Shown here: in pieces, positions 1 to 6,975 of the stretch
Layout: every line of letters starts with the position of its first letter
Numbering within the stretch: position 1 is the stretch's first letter
Origin: Cytophagales bacterium
Lineage (GTDB): Bacteria; Bacteroidota; Bacteroidia; Cytophagales; Cyclobacteriaceae
Reading direction: 5' to 3'
Assembly: GCA_003541895.1 (NCBI GenBank)
Contig: DPLR01000104.1
Coordinates: 1 to 8,075 of the forward strand
Length of the DNA stretch: 8,075 bases
The notes under the pieces: model-generated
What the model was told of the DNA's origin: nothing
What the model saw: the letters and a program-made list of their open reading frames with translations, nothing else
The model's database searches: none
Position numbers and translations under genes: made by a program

Positions 1-141
1 CTTATGAAATTGTTAAGGGTGAAACAAATTGAAGACAACCAAGGTAAAACGTTGGCAAGCGAAGGCGTAAAAGCCAATTATCAAGACATGATTAATTATT
101 CTGTTTTTTGTTTAATAAAATTGTCCGCAGGCCACAGTTGA
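1..141 (+). CDS. DUF1599 (Nmad1-like) protein, 3' end only
   Basis: Frame 1 is open from the left edge to a TGA at 139-141 and gives the last 46 residues of a protein. It includes the segments EDNQGKTLASEGVKANY and DMINYSVFCLIKLS, which resemble the C-terminus of DUF1599 proteins (also called nucleotide modification associated domain 1) of Bacteroidota. Those proteins typically end in a hydrophobic helix of the type 'D-(L/M/I)-(V/I)-N-Y-x-(I/V)-F-x-L-I'. The match is from memory of the family, not an alignment. The biochemical role of the chromosomal copies is not settled, although the domain name comes from an association with modified-nucleotide genes. The start lies outside the window. The next gene begins 30 bp downstream on the same strand, so the two are probably co-transcribed. 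In Bacteroidota a DUF1599 gene commonly sits directly before a BT_3928-type DoxX gene, as seen here, and this supports the call. Confidence 0.62.
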   Translation, partial: LMKLLRVKQIEDNQGKTLASEGVKANYQDMINYSVFCLIKLSAGHS

Positions 142-171
142 CTGTCAACGGATTGATTATGATCTGAATCT

Positions 172-1281
172 ATGCAAAAACTAATTGACCAGTTCTCTCG
201 CTTCTTTGTAGGAAGCTTGTTCATTTTTTCGGGTTTGATAAAACTCAATGACCCTGTTGGCACACAAATAAAAATGGAAGAGTATTTTGAAGTTTTTGCC
301 AGCGACTTCGGGTCGTTTTTTAATCACTTTATTCCATGGTCCTTAGAAATAGGAATGGCGATGATCATTTTGGAGTTGGCGCTTGGCGTTGCCATTTTAG
401 TTTTTTGGAGAATGAAATTGACGGGCTGGGTTTTACTTCTACTCATGGTTTTTTTCACATTCTTAACTTTTTACTCAGCTTATTTTAACAAAGTAACTGA
501 TTGCGGTTGCTTTGGCGATGCCATTAAACTCACGCCTTGGCAATCTTTTACAAAAGATGTAGTGCTCATGGTTTTTGTTGGTCACTTGTTTTGGTACAAG
601 CATACCTACGTGGCAAAACTTAGAACACGCGAAGGTGATGCTTTGATCATTGCTACAATTGTAGTTTGTACAGTGCTTGGCGTTTACGCTATTCAACATC
701 TACCCTTCATCGATTTTAGAGCTTATCGGGTTGGCAACATTATTCAAGATCAGATGCAGCCAACAGAGCAACCTATTATCGAGTATGTTTTTGAAAAGGA
801 TGGCAAGGAAATTAGATCTGAAAAATATTTAACTGATCCAGGGTACAAATACATCTCATCTCGCGTACTCAATGAAGATAAGATCAAACCAAAAATTACG
901 GACTACAGCGTAACCTCCGTTGAAGGTGAGGATAAAACTTCTGCCTCTTTTCAAGGAAACAAATTGCTCATCATCGTAGCCAATGTCGATAAAGCTTCTA
1001 CAAAAAATATTGGAGCAATCCGAAATCTGATTCAAAAATCAGAGGGCAAAGTAGAAGCTATGGTACTCACTGCTTCTACCAACGAAGCCATTGAAAAATT
1101 CCGTCACGAAAACCAACTGGCTGCACCTTACTATTTTGTCGATGCAACCGTTTTGAAAACAATTATTCGATCAAACCCAGGCATTGCACTTTGGCAAAAT
1201 GGAAAAGTGTTAGGCAATTGGCATTACAACGATGTTCCCTCTGAGCAGGAAATATTCGATCTGATTTCTTCTAACCGATGA
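172..1281 (+). CDS. BT_3928-type membrane protein: DoxX/MauE-like domain plus thioredoxin-like domain
   Basis: This is a 369-residue inner-membrane protein. The N-terminal half has about five hydrophobic segments (roughly 11-24, 57-79, 83-105, 126-141 and 156-174) and looks like a DoxX/MauE-type domain, including the segment FIFSGLIKLNDP (17-28) and a conserved-looking D-C-G-C-F-G motif with Cys111 and Cys113 just after the third helix. After residue 175 comes a soluble region with no cysteine at all. Its end (about 260-369) reads like a thioredoxin fold: a beta strand KLLIIVANVD (264-273), and then SNPGIALWQNGKV (334-346), where Pro336 sits where a cis-Pro would be expected. The CXXC of a true thioredoxin is missing. 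The only other cysteine is Cys166 in the last helix. The family resembles what is annotated as 'BT_3928 family protein' in Bacteroidota. No reaction is established; a thiol-redox or quinone-linked role is only an inference from DoxX/MauE relatives. The ATG at 172 places the first hydrophobic segment at the N-terminus, and no better start is visible. The stop overlaps the aroK start (ATGA), which indicates translational coupling. Confidence 0.8.
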   Translation: MQKLIDQFSRFFVGSLFIFSGLIKLNDPVGTQIKMEEYFEVFASDFGSFFNHFIPWSLEIGMAMIILELALGVAILVFWRMKLTGWVLLLLMVFFTFLTFYSAYFNKVTDCGCFGDAIKLTPWQSFTKDVVLMVFVGHLFWYKHTYVAKLRTREGDALIIATIVVCTVLGVYAIQHLPFIDFRAYRVGNIIQDQMQPTEQPIIEYVFEKDGKEIRSEKYLTDPGYKYISSRVLNEDKIKPKITDYSVTSVEGEDKTSASFQGNKLLIIVANVDKASTKNIGAIRNLIQKSEGKVEAMVLTASTNEAIEKFRHENQLAAPYYFVDATVLKTIIRSNPGIALWQNGKVLGNWHYNDVPSEQEIFDLISSNR

Positions 1282-1778
1282 AATTTTTTTTGATTGGATT
1301 GCCCGGCAGCGGAAAAACCACGCTCGGTAAACAGCTGGCCGAAAAACTCGGAATAATTTTCATTGATCTTGATGCTGAAATTGAAAGGCTAGAAAAAAAA
1401 ACTGTACGCGAAATTTTTGCTGAAAAAAAAGAAGGTTATTTCCGTCAAGTTGAGTCCGCTATCCTGAAAAAACTTTGCCTCGATAAAACTGATTTTGTCT
1501 TGGCAACAGGAGGCGGCACACCTTGCTTCTTTACTAACATGGAAGAAATGAATCGGTCAGGGAAAACCATCTTCCTCAATGTAGCTATACCTGAAATCAC
1601 CAATCGATTATTAAAAACTAACTTGACGGATCGGCCTCTTTTTGGAGCGACAAATGCTAATGAATTAAAAGGGAAACTTGAGGAGCTATTATCTAAGCGA
1701 ATTGATTTCTACAATCAGGCTCAGGTAAAATTCAGTTCTGAAAAAATATCAGTCGAAGAAATTATTGCAGCCTTATAG
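1278..1778 (+). CDS. aroK: shikimate kinase
   Basis: The enzyme phosphorylates shikimate at the 3-hydroxyl with ATP, the fifth step of the shikimate pathway towards chorismate and aromatic amino acids, in the cytoplasm. The 166 residues match the usual single-domain length. Visible landmarks are the Walker A loop GLPGSGKTT (7-15), the shikimate-binding Asp in FIDLD (Asp32), Arg56 in YFRQVE, the glycine-rich GGGTP (78-82, Walker B region), the lid arginine in LTDRPLF (Arg119), and Arg141 in KRIDFY. These correspond to the substrate-binding Asp, Arg, Gly-Gly and two further Arg residues known in bacterial shikimate kinases, so the protein should be active. The start codon overlaps the stop of the upstream DoxX-type gene by 4 bp, so expression is probably coupled to it. 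The last 6 bp overlap the tail of the convergent barrel-protein gene. No other shikimate-pathway gene is in the window. Confidence 0.96.
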   Translation: MKFFLIGLPGSGKTTLGKQLAEKLGIIFIDLDAEIERLEKKTVREIFAEKKEGYFRQVESAILKKLCLDKTDFVLATGGGTPCFFTNMEEMNRSGKTIFLNVAIPEITNRLLKTNLTDRPLFGATNANELKGKLEELLSKRIDFYNQAQVKFSSEKISVEEIIAAL

Positions 1779-3350
1779 ATTATAGCCAAAGGTTATCATA
1801 ACAGAAGTGTTCGAATGCTGAAGTTTGACATACGGACTGTCAATAGAAATTGAATTACCAGAATAAAGAGTGTATGGCCGGTACATCGAATTCCATTGGG
1901 TCAGAGAAAAACCAAGGTCAACAAAATATTTACTCGTTCTATAGCCAACGCCTCCCGTATACCCGGAAATAGAATTATCTACCTTGTTCTGCGCAATGTA
2001 TGGATCAGGCATATAGCTATAGCCCGTTCTGATTCTAAAATTTTTAAAACGATATTCTCCTCCAAGTCGGAGATTAAAAACATTCCTGTACAGGCTTTTA
2101 ATATCACTGTTATCAAATGAAAAATCTAATCCATCTGTATTCGACTTCAGCCTGGCCTTGGTGTAATTCACTTTTTCAACTTCAGCCGTGATCAATCCGT
2201 GCTTAGCAATGAAGACTGTTGCTCCAGCTTTTATTCTCCATGGCGTGGACAACGAATAGTTTGCAATAATTTGACTTATTGTATCGGTTATAACATTGTT
2301 ATTTCCTCGAACAAATTGAGTGGTATTACTTTGGTAGGTTGTATCAACATATCTGTAGGTATTCCATCCTGCAGTTACTGACGCACTGTAGCTGTCGTTT
2401 ATATCGTAATAATAGGTTGGAGTTGCAACAGACAGGCCAAATTGCAGAAAATCCAAAGGCTTAACAATGGTACCAATAGTGGCATTAATTCCTGATCCTT
2501 TGATAGAATAATCTTCCAATAAGTTAAAACCCAAGAGCGGATAAGGATTGTTATTGGTTGCGGCATTATCAAACGATTCAGAATAACTGTTCTTTGAATG
2601 GTAGTTGAAACTTGCCAAACCTATTGCTCCACCAAAATAAATTTTATCATTAAAATTCAATCCGTAAGCAAAATTAACTTGGTTCTGAGCTCCATTAACC
2701 TTCACTCGCTCGCGCTGAAACGGAATTTGATTTGCATACGTATCCCAGACGGACGAATCAGCATGAGGGCTCACTTCATTCTGAGGGCCAATTAAAAAGG
2801 TGTGATAGGCCAACCGTTGCAATGAATAATAGGATGGATCAGTATCATCTCGAAAACTTCCGGGGTAAGTCCCGTAACTCTGTTGCACAAAATAATCTAG
2901 GAGAGAATTGTTAGGGTTAATCCCTTGATAAGTAAAGTTCTGATTAAAATTATTGGTTCGTGTAAGCGAGATGGCAAAGTTTCCGCTGACTAGCTTGCCA
3001 TTTTCTTTATCACTATGAAACACTACACTAAAGCCCGGAATGTTGAAATTGCCCTGAGAATCTTTTGTGTTAGTACCATAATAGCTACTTGTTGAATTAT
3101 AAAAATTGGTACCCAATGAAAGCGTGGCCTCTGAGCGATTGAAAAAACCGAGCCCCGCGGGATTTGAAAATGCAGAACTGTAATCTCCACCTAATGCAAC
3201 TTGAGCTCCGCCCATGGCCTGAATGCGAGCGCTCCCAGTAGAACTTAACCTACTAAAAATTAGCGCTTCCTCAGCATACGATTGGGCGTAGATTGCTGTT
3301 GAGCCAAGCATAAAAAGTGCGCTCAGCCAAAGGCCAAAAAAAGTTTTCAT
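1773..3350 (-). CDS. OmpP1/FadL-type outer-membrane beta-barrel protein
   Basis: This is a 525-residue exported protein. Residues 1-22 form a signal peptide (MKT, a hydrophobic core, then A-I-Y-A before Gln23). The mature N-terminus carries the pattern typical of Bacteroidota OmpP1/FadL-like proteins: SSTGSARIQAMGGA (36-49), ALGGDYSSAFSNP (52-64) and NPAGLGFF (63-70). The rest alternates polar and aromatic residues with many Tyr, Asn and Ser, as in transmembrane beta strands, and the protein ends in a strand-like SVMITFGYNL. FadL-family barrels move hydrophobic compounds such as long-chain fatty acids across the outer membrane, but the substrate here cannot be read from the sequence. It follows a gene for a low-complexity secreted protein by 40 bp on the same strand, so it is probably the second gene of that transcript. 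Its 3' end overlaps aroK by 6 bp, tail to tail. The start at 3350 is the one that gives an intact signal peptide. Confidence 0.82.
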   Translation of the reverse strand: MKTFFGLWLSALFMLGSTAIYAQSYAEEALIFSRLSSTGSARIQAMGGAQVALGGDYSSAFSNPAGLGFFNRSEATLSLGTNFYNSTSSYYGTNTKDSQGNFNIPGFSVVFHSDKENGKLVSGNFAISLTRTNNFNQNFTYQGINPNNSLLDYFVQQSYGTYPGSFRDDTDPSYYSLQRLAYHTFLIGPQNEVSPHADSSVWDTYANQIPFQRERVKVNGAQNQVNFAYGLNFNDKIYFGGAIGLASFNYHSKNSYSESFDNAATNNNPYPLLGFNLLEDYSIKGSGINATIGTIVKPLDFLQFGLSVATPTYYYDINDSYSASVTAGWNTYRYVDTTYQSNTTQFVRGNNNVITDTISQIIANYSLSTPWRIKAGATVFIAKHGLITAEVEKVNYTKARLKSNTDGLDFSFDNSDIKSLYRNVFNLRLGGEYRFKNFRIRTGYSYMPDPYIAQNKVDNSISGYTGGVGYRTSKYFVDLGFSLTQWNSMYRPYTLYSGNSISIDSPYVKLQHSNTSVMITFGYNL

Positions 3351-3390
3351 AGATCAAAATTAAAAAGTAGAAAGACGAATACAGAATTGT

Positions 3391-4506
3391 TTATCGTCTT
3401 CCGTGGCCACCACCACCTCCACCTACATGACCTCCACCACCTCCACTAAATCCTCCTCCAGAAAAACCAGAGCTGCGCATGCCGCCTCCTGAGAAACCAC
3501 TATTACCTCCCCAAGAGGAACGAGCAGGTGCACTTGGGTTACTCCATGTGCGTGTTCCTGAATTATTATTTCCTGAATTAAAGTTGCTCCAGAATGAGCC
3601 TCTTGAATTAGAGCCTGAGCTCGACCATGAGTTGCCCCGTGTATTTGCAGCGCTCTGCTTCCAAGCATTGTTATAATACGATGAAGTTGAGTTTGAAGCC
3701 ATGCTCCGAGAGCCAAAAGTGTTGCGTGTTCCTGTTCCGTTATAATATGCGGTATTTCCGCGACCAGTTGTTCTACCCGATGCGTAATAGCTGCCGGTTG
3801 TTGATGATGTTCTAGATGGATGCCTGCCATAAACTACAGCATGGCCTGTCTCATTATAATTCGATCCACTAGTTACAATATAAGAGGGATAACCATATCC
3901 GTACATCCCGTAACCCATCCCATACATACCATAGCCGTAACCATACGGAGAATATCCGTACATCCCGTAACCGTAACCCATTCCATACATTCCATACATG
4001 CTACTATAGCCCAAACCGTACATACCATAACCCATGCCCATGCCGTAACCAAAACCATTCATCCCATAACCGTAATATGGATTATATCCCATGCCATAGC
4101 TCCCGTAGTAAGGACTGTATCCATAACCCATCCCATAAGGATTATAGCCATACCCATTGTTGCTAAAGTTGTTATTGCAATTACATGTATTTGCGTACAA
4201 ATTCTGATTTACAGTTGGCTGATAGTTTGGAGTGAAATAAGACGAGCCTGAATTAGAGTTAGATCCTACTTTTGACCCAGCCACAAAATCCGGGTTTTCA
4301 TTTCGGCCCGAGTAACTGTCTGAAGGATTTATTACCTGCATCGTTGGATTTGCCTTGGCTGATGCAAGAACCACTTCTTCTTTATTTCTTAAATTAATTT
4401 TTGCACGATCCTTCGATGAGAAATACATATCGTCATACTCTTGTGCCATCACACTAAATCCTACCGAAAGGATTGCTACTGTTAACAAGATTAATTTCGT
4501 TTTCAT
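3391..4506 (-). CDS. secreted Tyr/Gly/Met-rich low-complexity protein, function unknown
   Basis: I do not recognise a functional family. The 371-residue product starts with a clear signal peptide (residues 1-22, ending V-M-A before Gln22). Next comes a more ordinary, charged stretch (about 23-76, with [16 protein letters not shown] at 24-39) and a Ser/Asn linker containing C-N-C at 108-110. Residues 118-209 are almost entirely Tyr, Gly and Met with occasional Ser-Pro or Asn-Pro (for example GYGMYGY at 179-185 and again at 198-204). Residues 210-340 are rich in Ser, Asn, Thr, Gly and Arg with scattered Tyr and Trp. The C-terminus (about 341-371) is a poly-Gly tract ending GGHGRR. No transmembrane span, lipobox or recognisable sorting domain is seen after the signal peptide. 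The composition recalls adhesive, matrix or phase-separating proteins, but that is an inference. A FadL-like barrel gene follows at 40 bp; proS diverges upstream. The reading frame is convincing because the signal peptide and composition are continuous; overlapping ORFs in this stretch are repeat shadows. Confidence 0.85.
   Translation of the reverse strand: MKTKLILLTVAILSVGFSVMAQEYDDMYFSSKDRAKINLRNKEEVVLASAKANPTMQVINPSDSYSGRNENPDFVAGSKVGSNSNSGSSYFTPNYQPTVNQNLYANTCNCNNNFSNNGYGYNPYGMGYGYSPYYGSYGMGYNPYYGYGMNGFGYGMGMGYGMYGLGYSSMYGMYGMGYGYGMYGYSPYGYGYGMYGMGYGMYGYGYPSYIVTSGSNYNETGHAVVYGRHPSRTSSTTGSYYASGRTTGRGNTAYYNGTGTRNTFGSRSMASNSTSSYYNNAWKQSAANTRGNSWSSSGSNSRGSFWSNFNSGNNNSGTRTWSNPSAPARSSWGGNSGFSGGGMRSSGFSGGGFSGGGGGHVGGGGGGHGRR
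3880..4155 (-). repeat. Degenerate in-frame YGM-coding repeats
   Basis: This stretch encodes residues 118-209 of the secreted low-complexity protein as irregular tandem units built from Tyr-Gly, Gly-Met and Tyr-Gly-Met-Tyr-Gly. On the DNA, near-identical blocks recur. One exact 21-bp direct repeat lies at 3895-3915 and 3952-3972, which is 57 bp (19 codons) apart and encodes GYGMYGY both times. A second block near 3909-3928 recurs with a single change 63 bp (21 codons) further on. All offsets are multiples of three, so the repeats expand and contract within frame. Such tracts are prone to slippage and length variation. Confidence 0.85.
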
Positions 4507-4537
4507 AGTTGTAAGGGTTACACCTTGTTTAGTAACG

Positions 4538-4545
4538 TAAATCTA
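4538..4545 (-). promoter_or_regulatory. Possible -7 box for the low-complexity protein gene
   Basis: On the minus strand this reads TAGATTTA, one base off the Bacteroidota -7 consensus TAnnTTTG. It lies about 30 bp before the start codon at 4506. No good -33 TTTG was found at the expected distance, so this is a weak call. Confidence 0.3.
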
Positions 4546-4609
4546 TACAATTCGGATATTTTATTCTACAGTTTTCTTCTCAAACAGAATGCCACAGCAA
4601 AACGTCTGG

Positions 4610-4617
4610 TATATTTG
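4610..4617 (+). promoter_or_regulatory. Probable -7 promoter box of proS
   Basis: The sequence TATATTTG matches the Bacteroidota primary-sigma -7 consensus TAnnTTTG exactly and ends 30 bp before the proS start chosen here (4648). Transcription would begin near 4624, giving a short leader of about 25 nt. A clear -33 TTTG is not visible upstream. Because this box lies inside the longer ORF that opens at 4525, it also argues against that earlier start. Confidence 0.5.
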
Positions 4618-4647
4618 CAGTCCGACTCAATTAGAATAACATTAAAA

Positions 4648-6123
4648 ATGGGAAAAGAGATCACCAATCGTTCAGAAGATTATTCGCAATGGTATATCGA
4701 CTTGGTCAAAAAGGCAGATTTGGCAGAGAATTCTGATGTGCGTGGCTGCATGGTAATTAAACCGTATGGGTTTAGTATCTGGGAAAAGATGCAAACTGCA
4801 TTAGACAAAATGTTCAAAGACACAGGTCACACCAATGCTTATTTTCCTCTTTTTATTCCCAAATCATTCCTTGCTAAAGAGGCTAGCCACGTTGATGGCT
4901 TTGCAAAAGAATGTGCGATTGTAACACATTATCGCTTAAAAAATTCGCCTGATGGCAACGGTGTGATTGTTGATCCAGAGGCTAAACTAGAAGAAGAATT
5001 AATTGTTAGACCAACTTCTGAAACAGTTATCTGGAACAGCTATAAAAAATGGATCCAATCGTATCGCGACCTCCCCATTTTGATTAATCAATGGTGCAAT
5101 GTTGTGCGCTGGGAAATGCGCACGCGTCTTTTTTTGCGCACGGCAGAATTTCTCTGGCAAGAAGGACATACTGCTCACTCAACTGCCGATGAGGCGATAA
5201 AAGAAACACGACAAATGCTGGATGTCTATGCCGACTTTGTCGAAAATTTTATGGCAGTACCGGTGATCAAAGGAAAAAAATCGGAGGGCGAAAAATTTCC
5301 AGGTGCAATTGATACCTACTGCATTGAAGCTCTTATGCAAGATGGCAAAGCTCTGCAAGCGGGCACCTCACATTTTCTTGGTCAAAATTTTGCCAAAGCA
5401 TTTGATGTGCAGTTCACCAACAAAGAAGGGAAACTTGAATTGGTTTGGGGCACCTCGTGGGGTGTAAGCACACGTCTCATGGGCGCACTCATCATGGCGC
5501 ACTCAGACGATGATGGTTTGATTTTGCCTCCAAAACTGGCGCCTATCCACGTTGTGATCGTTCCGATTTTTAAAACAGACGAAGAACTCAATAAAATTTC
5601 TGCGAAAGTTGACGTAATCTCAGCATCGCTGCGCAAGCTTGGCTACTCCGTTAAGTTTGATAACCGAGACAACTATAAACCCGGTTTCAAATTTGCCGAA
5701 CACGAAATGCGAGGCGTACCCGTACGCATTGCCATCGGTCCTCGCGATTTAGAAAACGGAACGGTTGAAGTTGCCCGCAGAGACACGAAAGAAAAGCAGG
5801 TGATGAAGATGGACGATGTTGTTACTGAAATTCCAAAACTGCTTGATGCCATTCAAGGAAATATTTATCAAAAAGCACTGAAGTTTAGGAATGACAATCT
5901 CCGCAAGATTGACTCATACGATGAATTCAAAAAAGCATTGGACGAAACTCCAGGATTTATTCTCGCTCATTGGGATGGGACCAAAGAAACAGAAGCGGCA
6001 ATCAAAGAAGAAACAAAGGCAACGATCCGTTGCATTCCATTAGATGCTCCTGAAGAAAATGGAAAATGTATTTATTCTGGCAAGCCTTCGAACAGACGAG
6101 TATTGTTTGCGCGAGCGTATTGA
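4648..6123 (+). CDS. proS: prolyl-tRNA synthetase, short archaeal/eukaryote-like type
   Basis: The enzyme charges tRNA-Pro with proline using ATP and belongs to class II. With the start at 4648 it has 491 residues, close to the usual size of the short ProRS type found in Bacteroidota. The reading frame stays open upstream to an ATG at 4525, but the extra 41 residues do not resemble the family and include a -7 box, while the sequence from [16 protein letters not shown] onward matches the family N-terminus. Landmarks are TSE in RPTSE (121-125, proline and ATP binding), the motif 2 region from Arg154 to His174 ([14 protein letters not shown] at 164-177), [10 protein letters not shown] (236-245), and the motif 3 region [14 protein letters not shown] (268-281). 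An anticodon-binding domain follows (about 300-400), then the C-terminal domain ending in RVLFARAY with a terminal Tyr. The bacterial-type editing insertion is absent, as expected for this type. In the C-terminal domain only Cys462 and Cys474 remain, with Ser477 where a further zinc-ligand Cys occurs in some relatives. Confidence 0.96.
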   Translation: MGKEITNRSEDYSQWYIDLVKKADLAENSDVRGCMVIKPYGFSIWEKMQTALDKMFKDTGHTNAYFPLFIPKSFLAKEASHVDGFAKECAIVTHYRLKNSPDGNGVIVDPEAKLEEELIVRPTSETVIWNSYKKWIQSYRDLPILINQWCNVVRWEMRTRLFLRTAEFLWQEGHTAHSTADEAIKETRQMLDVYADFVENFMAVPVIKGKKSEGEKFPGAIDTYCIEALMQDGKALQAGTSHFLGQNFAKAFDVQFTNKEGKLELVWGTSWGVSTRLMGALIMAHSDDDGLILPPKLAPIHVVIVPIFKTDEELNKISAKVDVISASLRKLGYSVKFDNRDNYKPGFKFAEHEMRGVPVRIAIGPRDLENGTVEVARRDTKEKQVMKMDDVVTEIPKLLDAIQGNIYQKALKFRNDNLRKIDSYDEFKKALDETPGFILAHWDGTKETEAAIKEETKATIRCIPLDAPEENGKCIYSGKPSNRRVLFARAY

Positions 6124-6132
6124 CAAAATGTT

Positions 6133-6178
6133 AGAGCTGTAAGAAGGACGATGTAGCAAATCGCACTTCTTACAGCTT
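6133..6178. terminator. Bidirectional hairpin terminator between proS and tpiA
   Basis: A perfect 12-bp inverted repeat, AGCTGTAAGAAG (6135-6146) and CTTCTTACAGCT (6166-6177), lies in the 64-bp gap between the two convergent stop codons. A G-T pair (6134/6178) can extend it. Inside, after a 2-nt mismatch, CGAT (6149-6152) pairs with ATCG (6160-6163) and leaves a 7-nt loop. The long stem between two converging genes fits a shared terminator. There is no strong U-tract on either side, so it may work as a transcript-end stabiliser instead. Confidence 0.7.
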
Positions 6179-6187
6179 GATTTGCAT

Positions 6188-6949
6188 TTACTTCATTCCC
6201 TTTATCACGTCCACAAACTCTCTTGATTTAAGCGAAGCGCCACCCACAAGTCCGCCATCCACATCGGGGCAAGAAAAGAGTTCTTCGGCATTCTTTGAAT
6301 TCACACTTCCTCCATAAAGAATAGAAATTTCATTGGCAACCGCTTCTCCATATTTGGAAGCTAATTGCTTGCGAATTACAGCATGCATTTCTTGTGCTTG
6401 TTGTGCCGTTGCCGTTTTACCTGTGCCGATGGCCCACACAGGTTCATAGGCAATAACTACTTTTTGCAAAGCTTCAGCACTTAAATGAAACAGTGCTTCT
6501 TCTACTTGTTGTTTCACCAATTGCTCATGCGTTCCGGCTTCACGAATTTCTAAAGGTTCACCGCAGCAAAAAATGGGAGTGATGCCTGCCGCCAACGCCT
6601 TGTCAACTTTTGCGCCAAGCAATTTTCCGTTTTCACCAAAATATTGTCTGCGTTCGCTGTGTCCTAAAATCACATAAGGAATCTCCATTGATTTCAACAT
6701 CAATGCTGATACTTCGCCAGTGTAGGCTCCCCAATCGTGCTCACTGCAGTTTTGCGCTCCAATTTTTATAGAAGAATTTCCCAACTGATTTTTCAAAGGA
6801 ACCAAATAAGGTGACGGCACACACAAAACTACTTTCACATTTCCTTTCACTTCATCGGCTACCATGGCCATCACTTCCGAAGCAAGTATTTTAGCTTCCT
6901 CCAATGTCTTGTTCATTTTCCAGTTGCCGGCAACAATTTTTTGACGCAT
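6188..6949 (-). CDS. tpiA: triosephosphate isomerase
   Basis: The enzyme interconverts dihydroxyacetone phosphate and glyceraldehyde 3-phosphate in glycolysis and gluconeogenesis, in the cytoplasm. The 253 residues are the standard length of the TIM-barrel enzyme. All catalytic landmarks are present: GNWKMN with Lys11, ILGHSERR with the electrophile His97, AYEPVWAIGTG with the base Glu169, and the flexible loop 6 following it (about 170-181). The phosphate-binding strands LYGGSVN (211-217) and GGLVGGASL (232-240) are also intact, so the protein should be active. The start gives the family's typical N-terminus (MRQKIVAGNWKMN). It lies 26 bp after the DUF6702 gene on the same strand and probably shares its transcript. 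A strong hairpin lies 10 bp beyond its stop codon. Confidence 0.98.
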   Translation of the reverse strand: MRQKIVAGNWKMNKTLEEAKILASEVMAMVADEVKGNVKVVLCVPSPYLVPLKNQLGNSSIKIGAQNCSEHDWGAYTGEVSALMLKSMEIPYVILGHSERRQYFGENGKLLGAKVDKALAAGITPIFCCGEPLEIREAGTHEQLVKQQVEEALFHLSAEALQKVVIAYEPVWAIGTGKTATAQQAQEMHAVIRKQLASKYGEAVANEISILYGGSVNSKNAEELFSCPDVDGGLVGGASLKSREFVDVIKGMK

Positions 6950-6975
6950 AATTTTTTACTGTTAGTTATTAAAAT

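Noticed and set aside
137..149. The palindrome GTTGAC-T-GTCAAC overlapping the stop of the first gene
   Set aside because: It is only 6 bp per arm with a single central base, too tight to form a full RNA hairpin, and it sits within an apparent operon. There is no evidence of an operator role.
475..699. A minus-strand ORF of 74 codons opposite the DoxX-type gene
   Set aside because: It is a shadow of a well-supported gene and has no features of its own.
1782..1796. A small hairpin (ATAGCC, 3-nt loop, GGTTAT) just after aroK
   Set aside because: It has a 6-bp stem with one G-T pair, no U-tract, and lies within the coding region of the convergent gene. It is too weak to call a terminator.
3355..3362. 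An exact TAnnTTTG match on the minus strand before the barrel gene
   Set aside because: It lies only 4 bp before the start codon at 3350, so transcription would begin inside the start codon region. A chance match in AT-rich DNA is more likely.
3423..3830. A 135-codon minus-strand ORF overlapping the end of the YGM-rich gene in another frame
   Set aside because: It lies entirely inside the better-supported gene on the same strand, and its composition follows from Gly/Ser/Asn codons read out of frame.
3820..4251. A 143-codon plus-strand ORF with a His/Ile/Thr-rich repetitive product opposite the YGM-rich gene
   Set aside because: It is the antisense shadow of the repeat tract. It has no signal peptide, no recognisable domain and no start context, and its repeats simply mirror the YGM codons.
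4517..4536. A GTTAC/GTAAC inverted repeat before the YGM-rich gene
   Set aside because: The stem is 5 bp with a 10-nt loop, which is within chance expectation, and it would be cut by the candidate transcription start.
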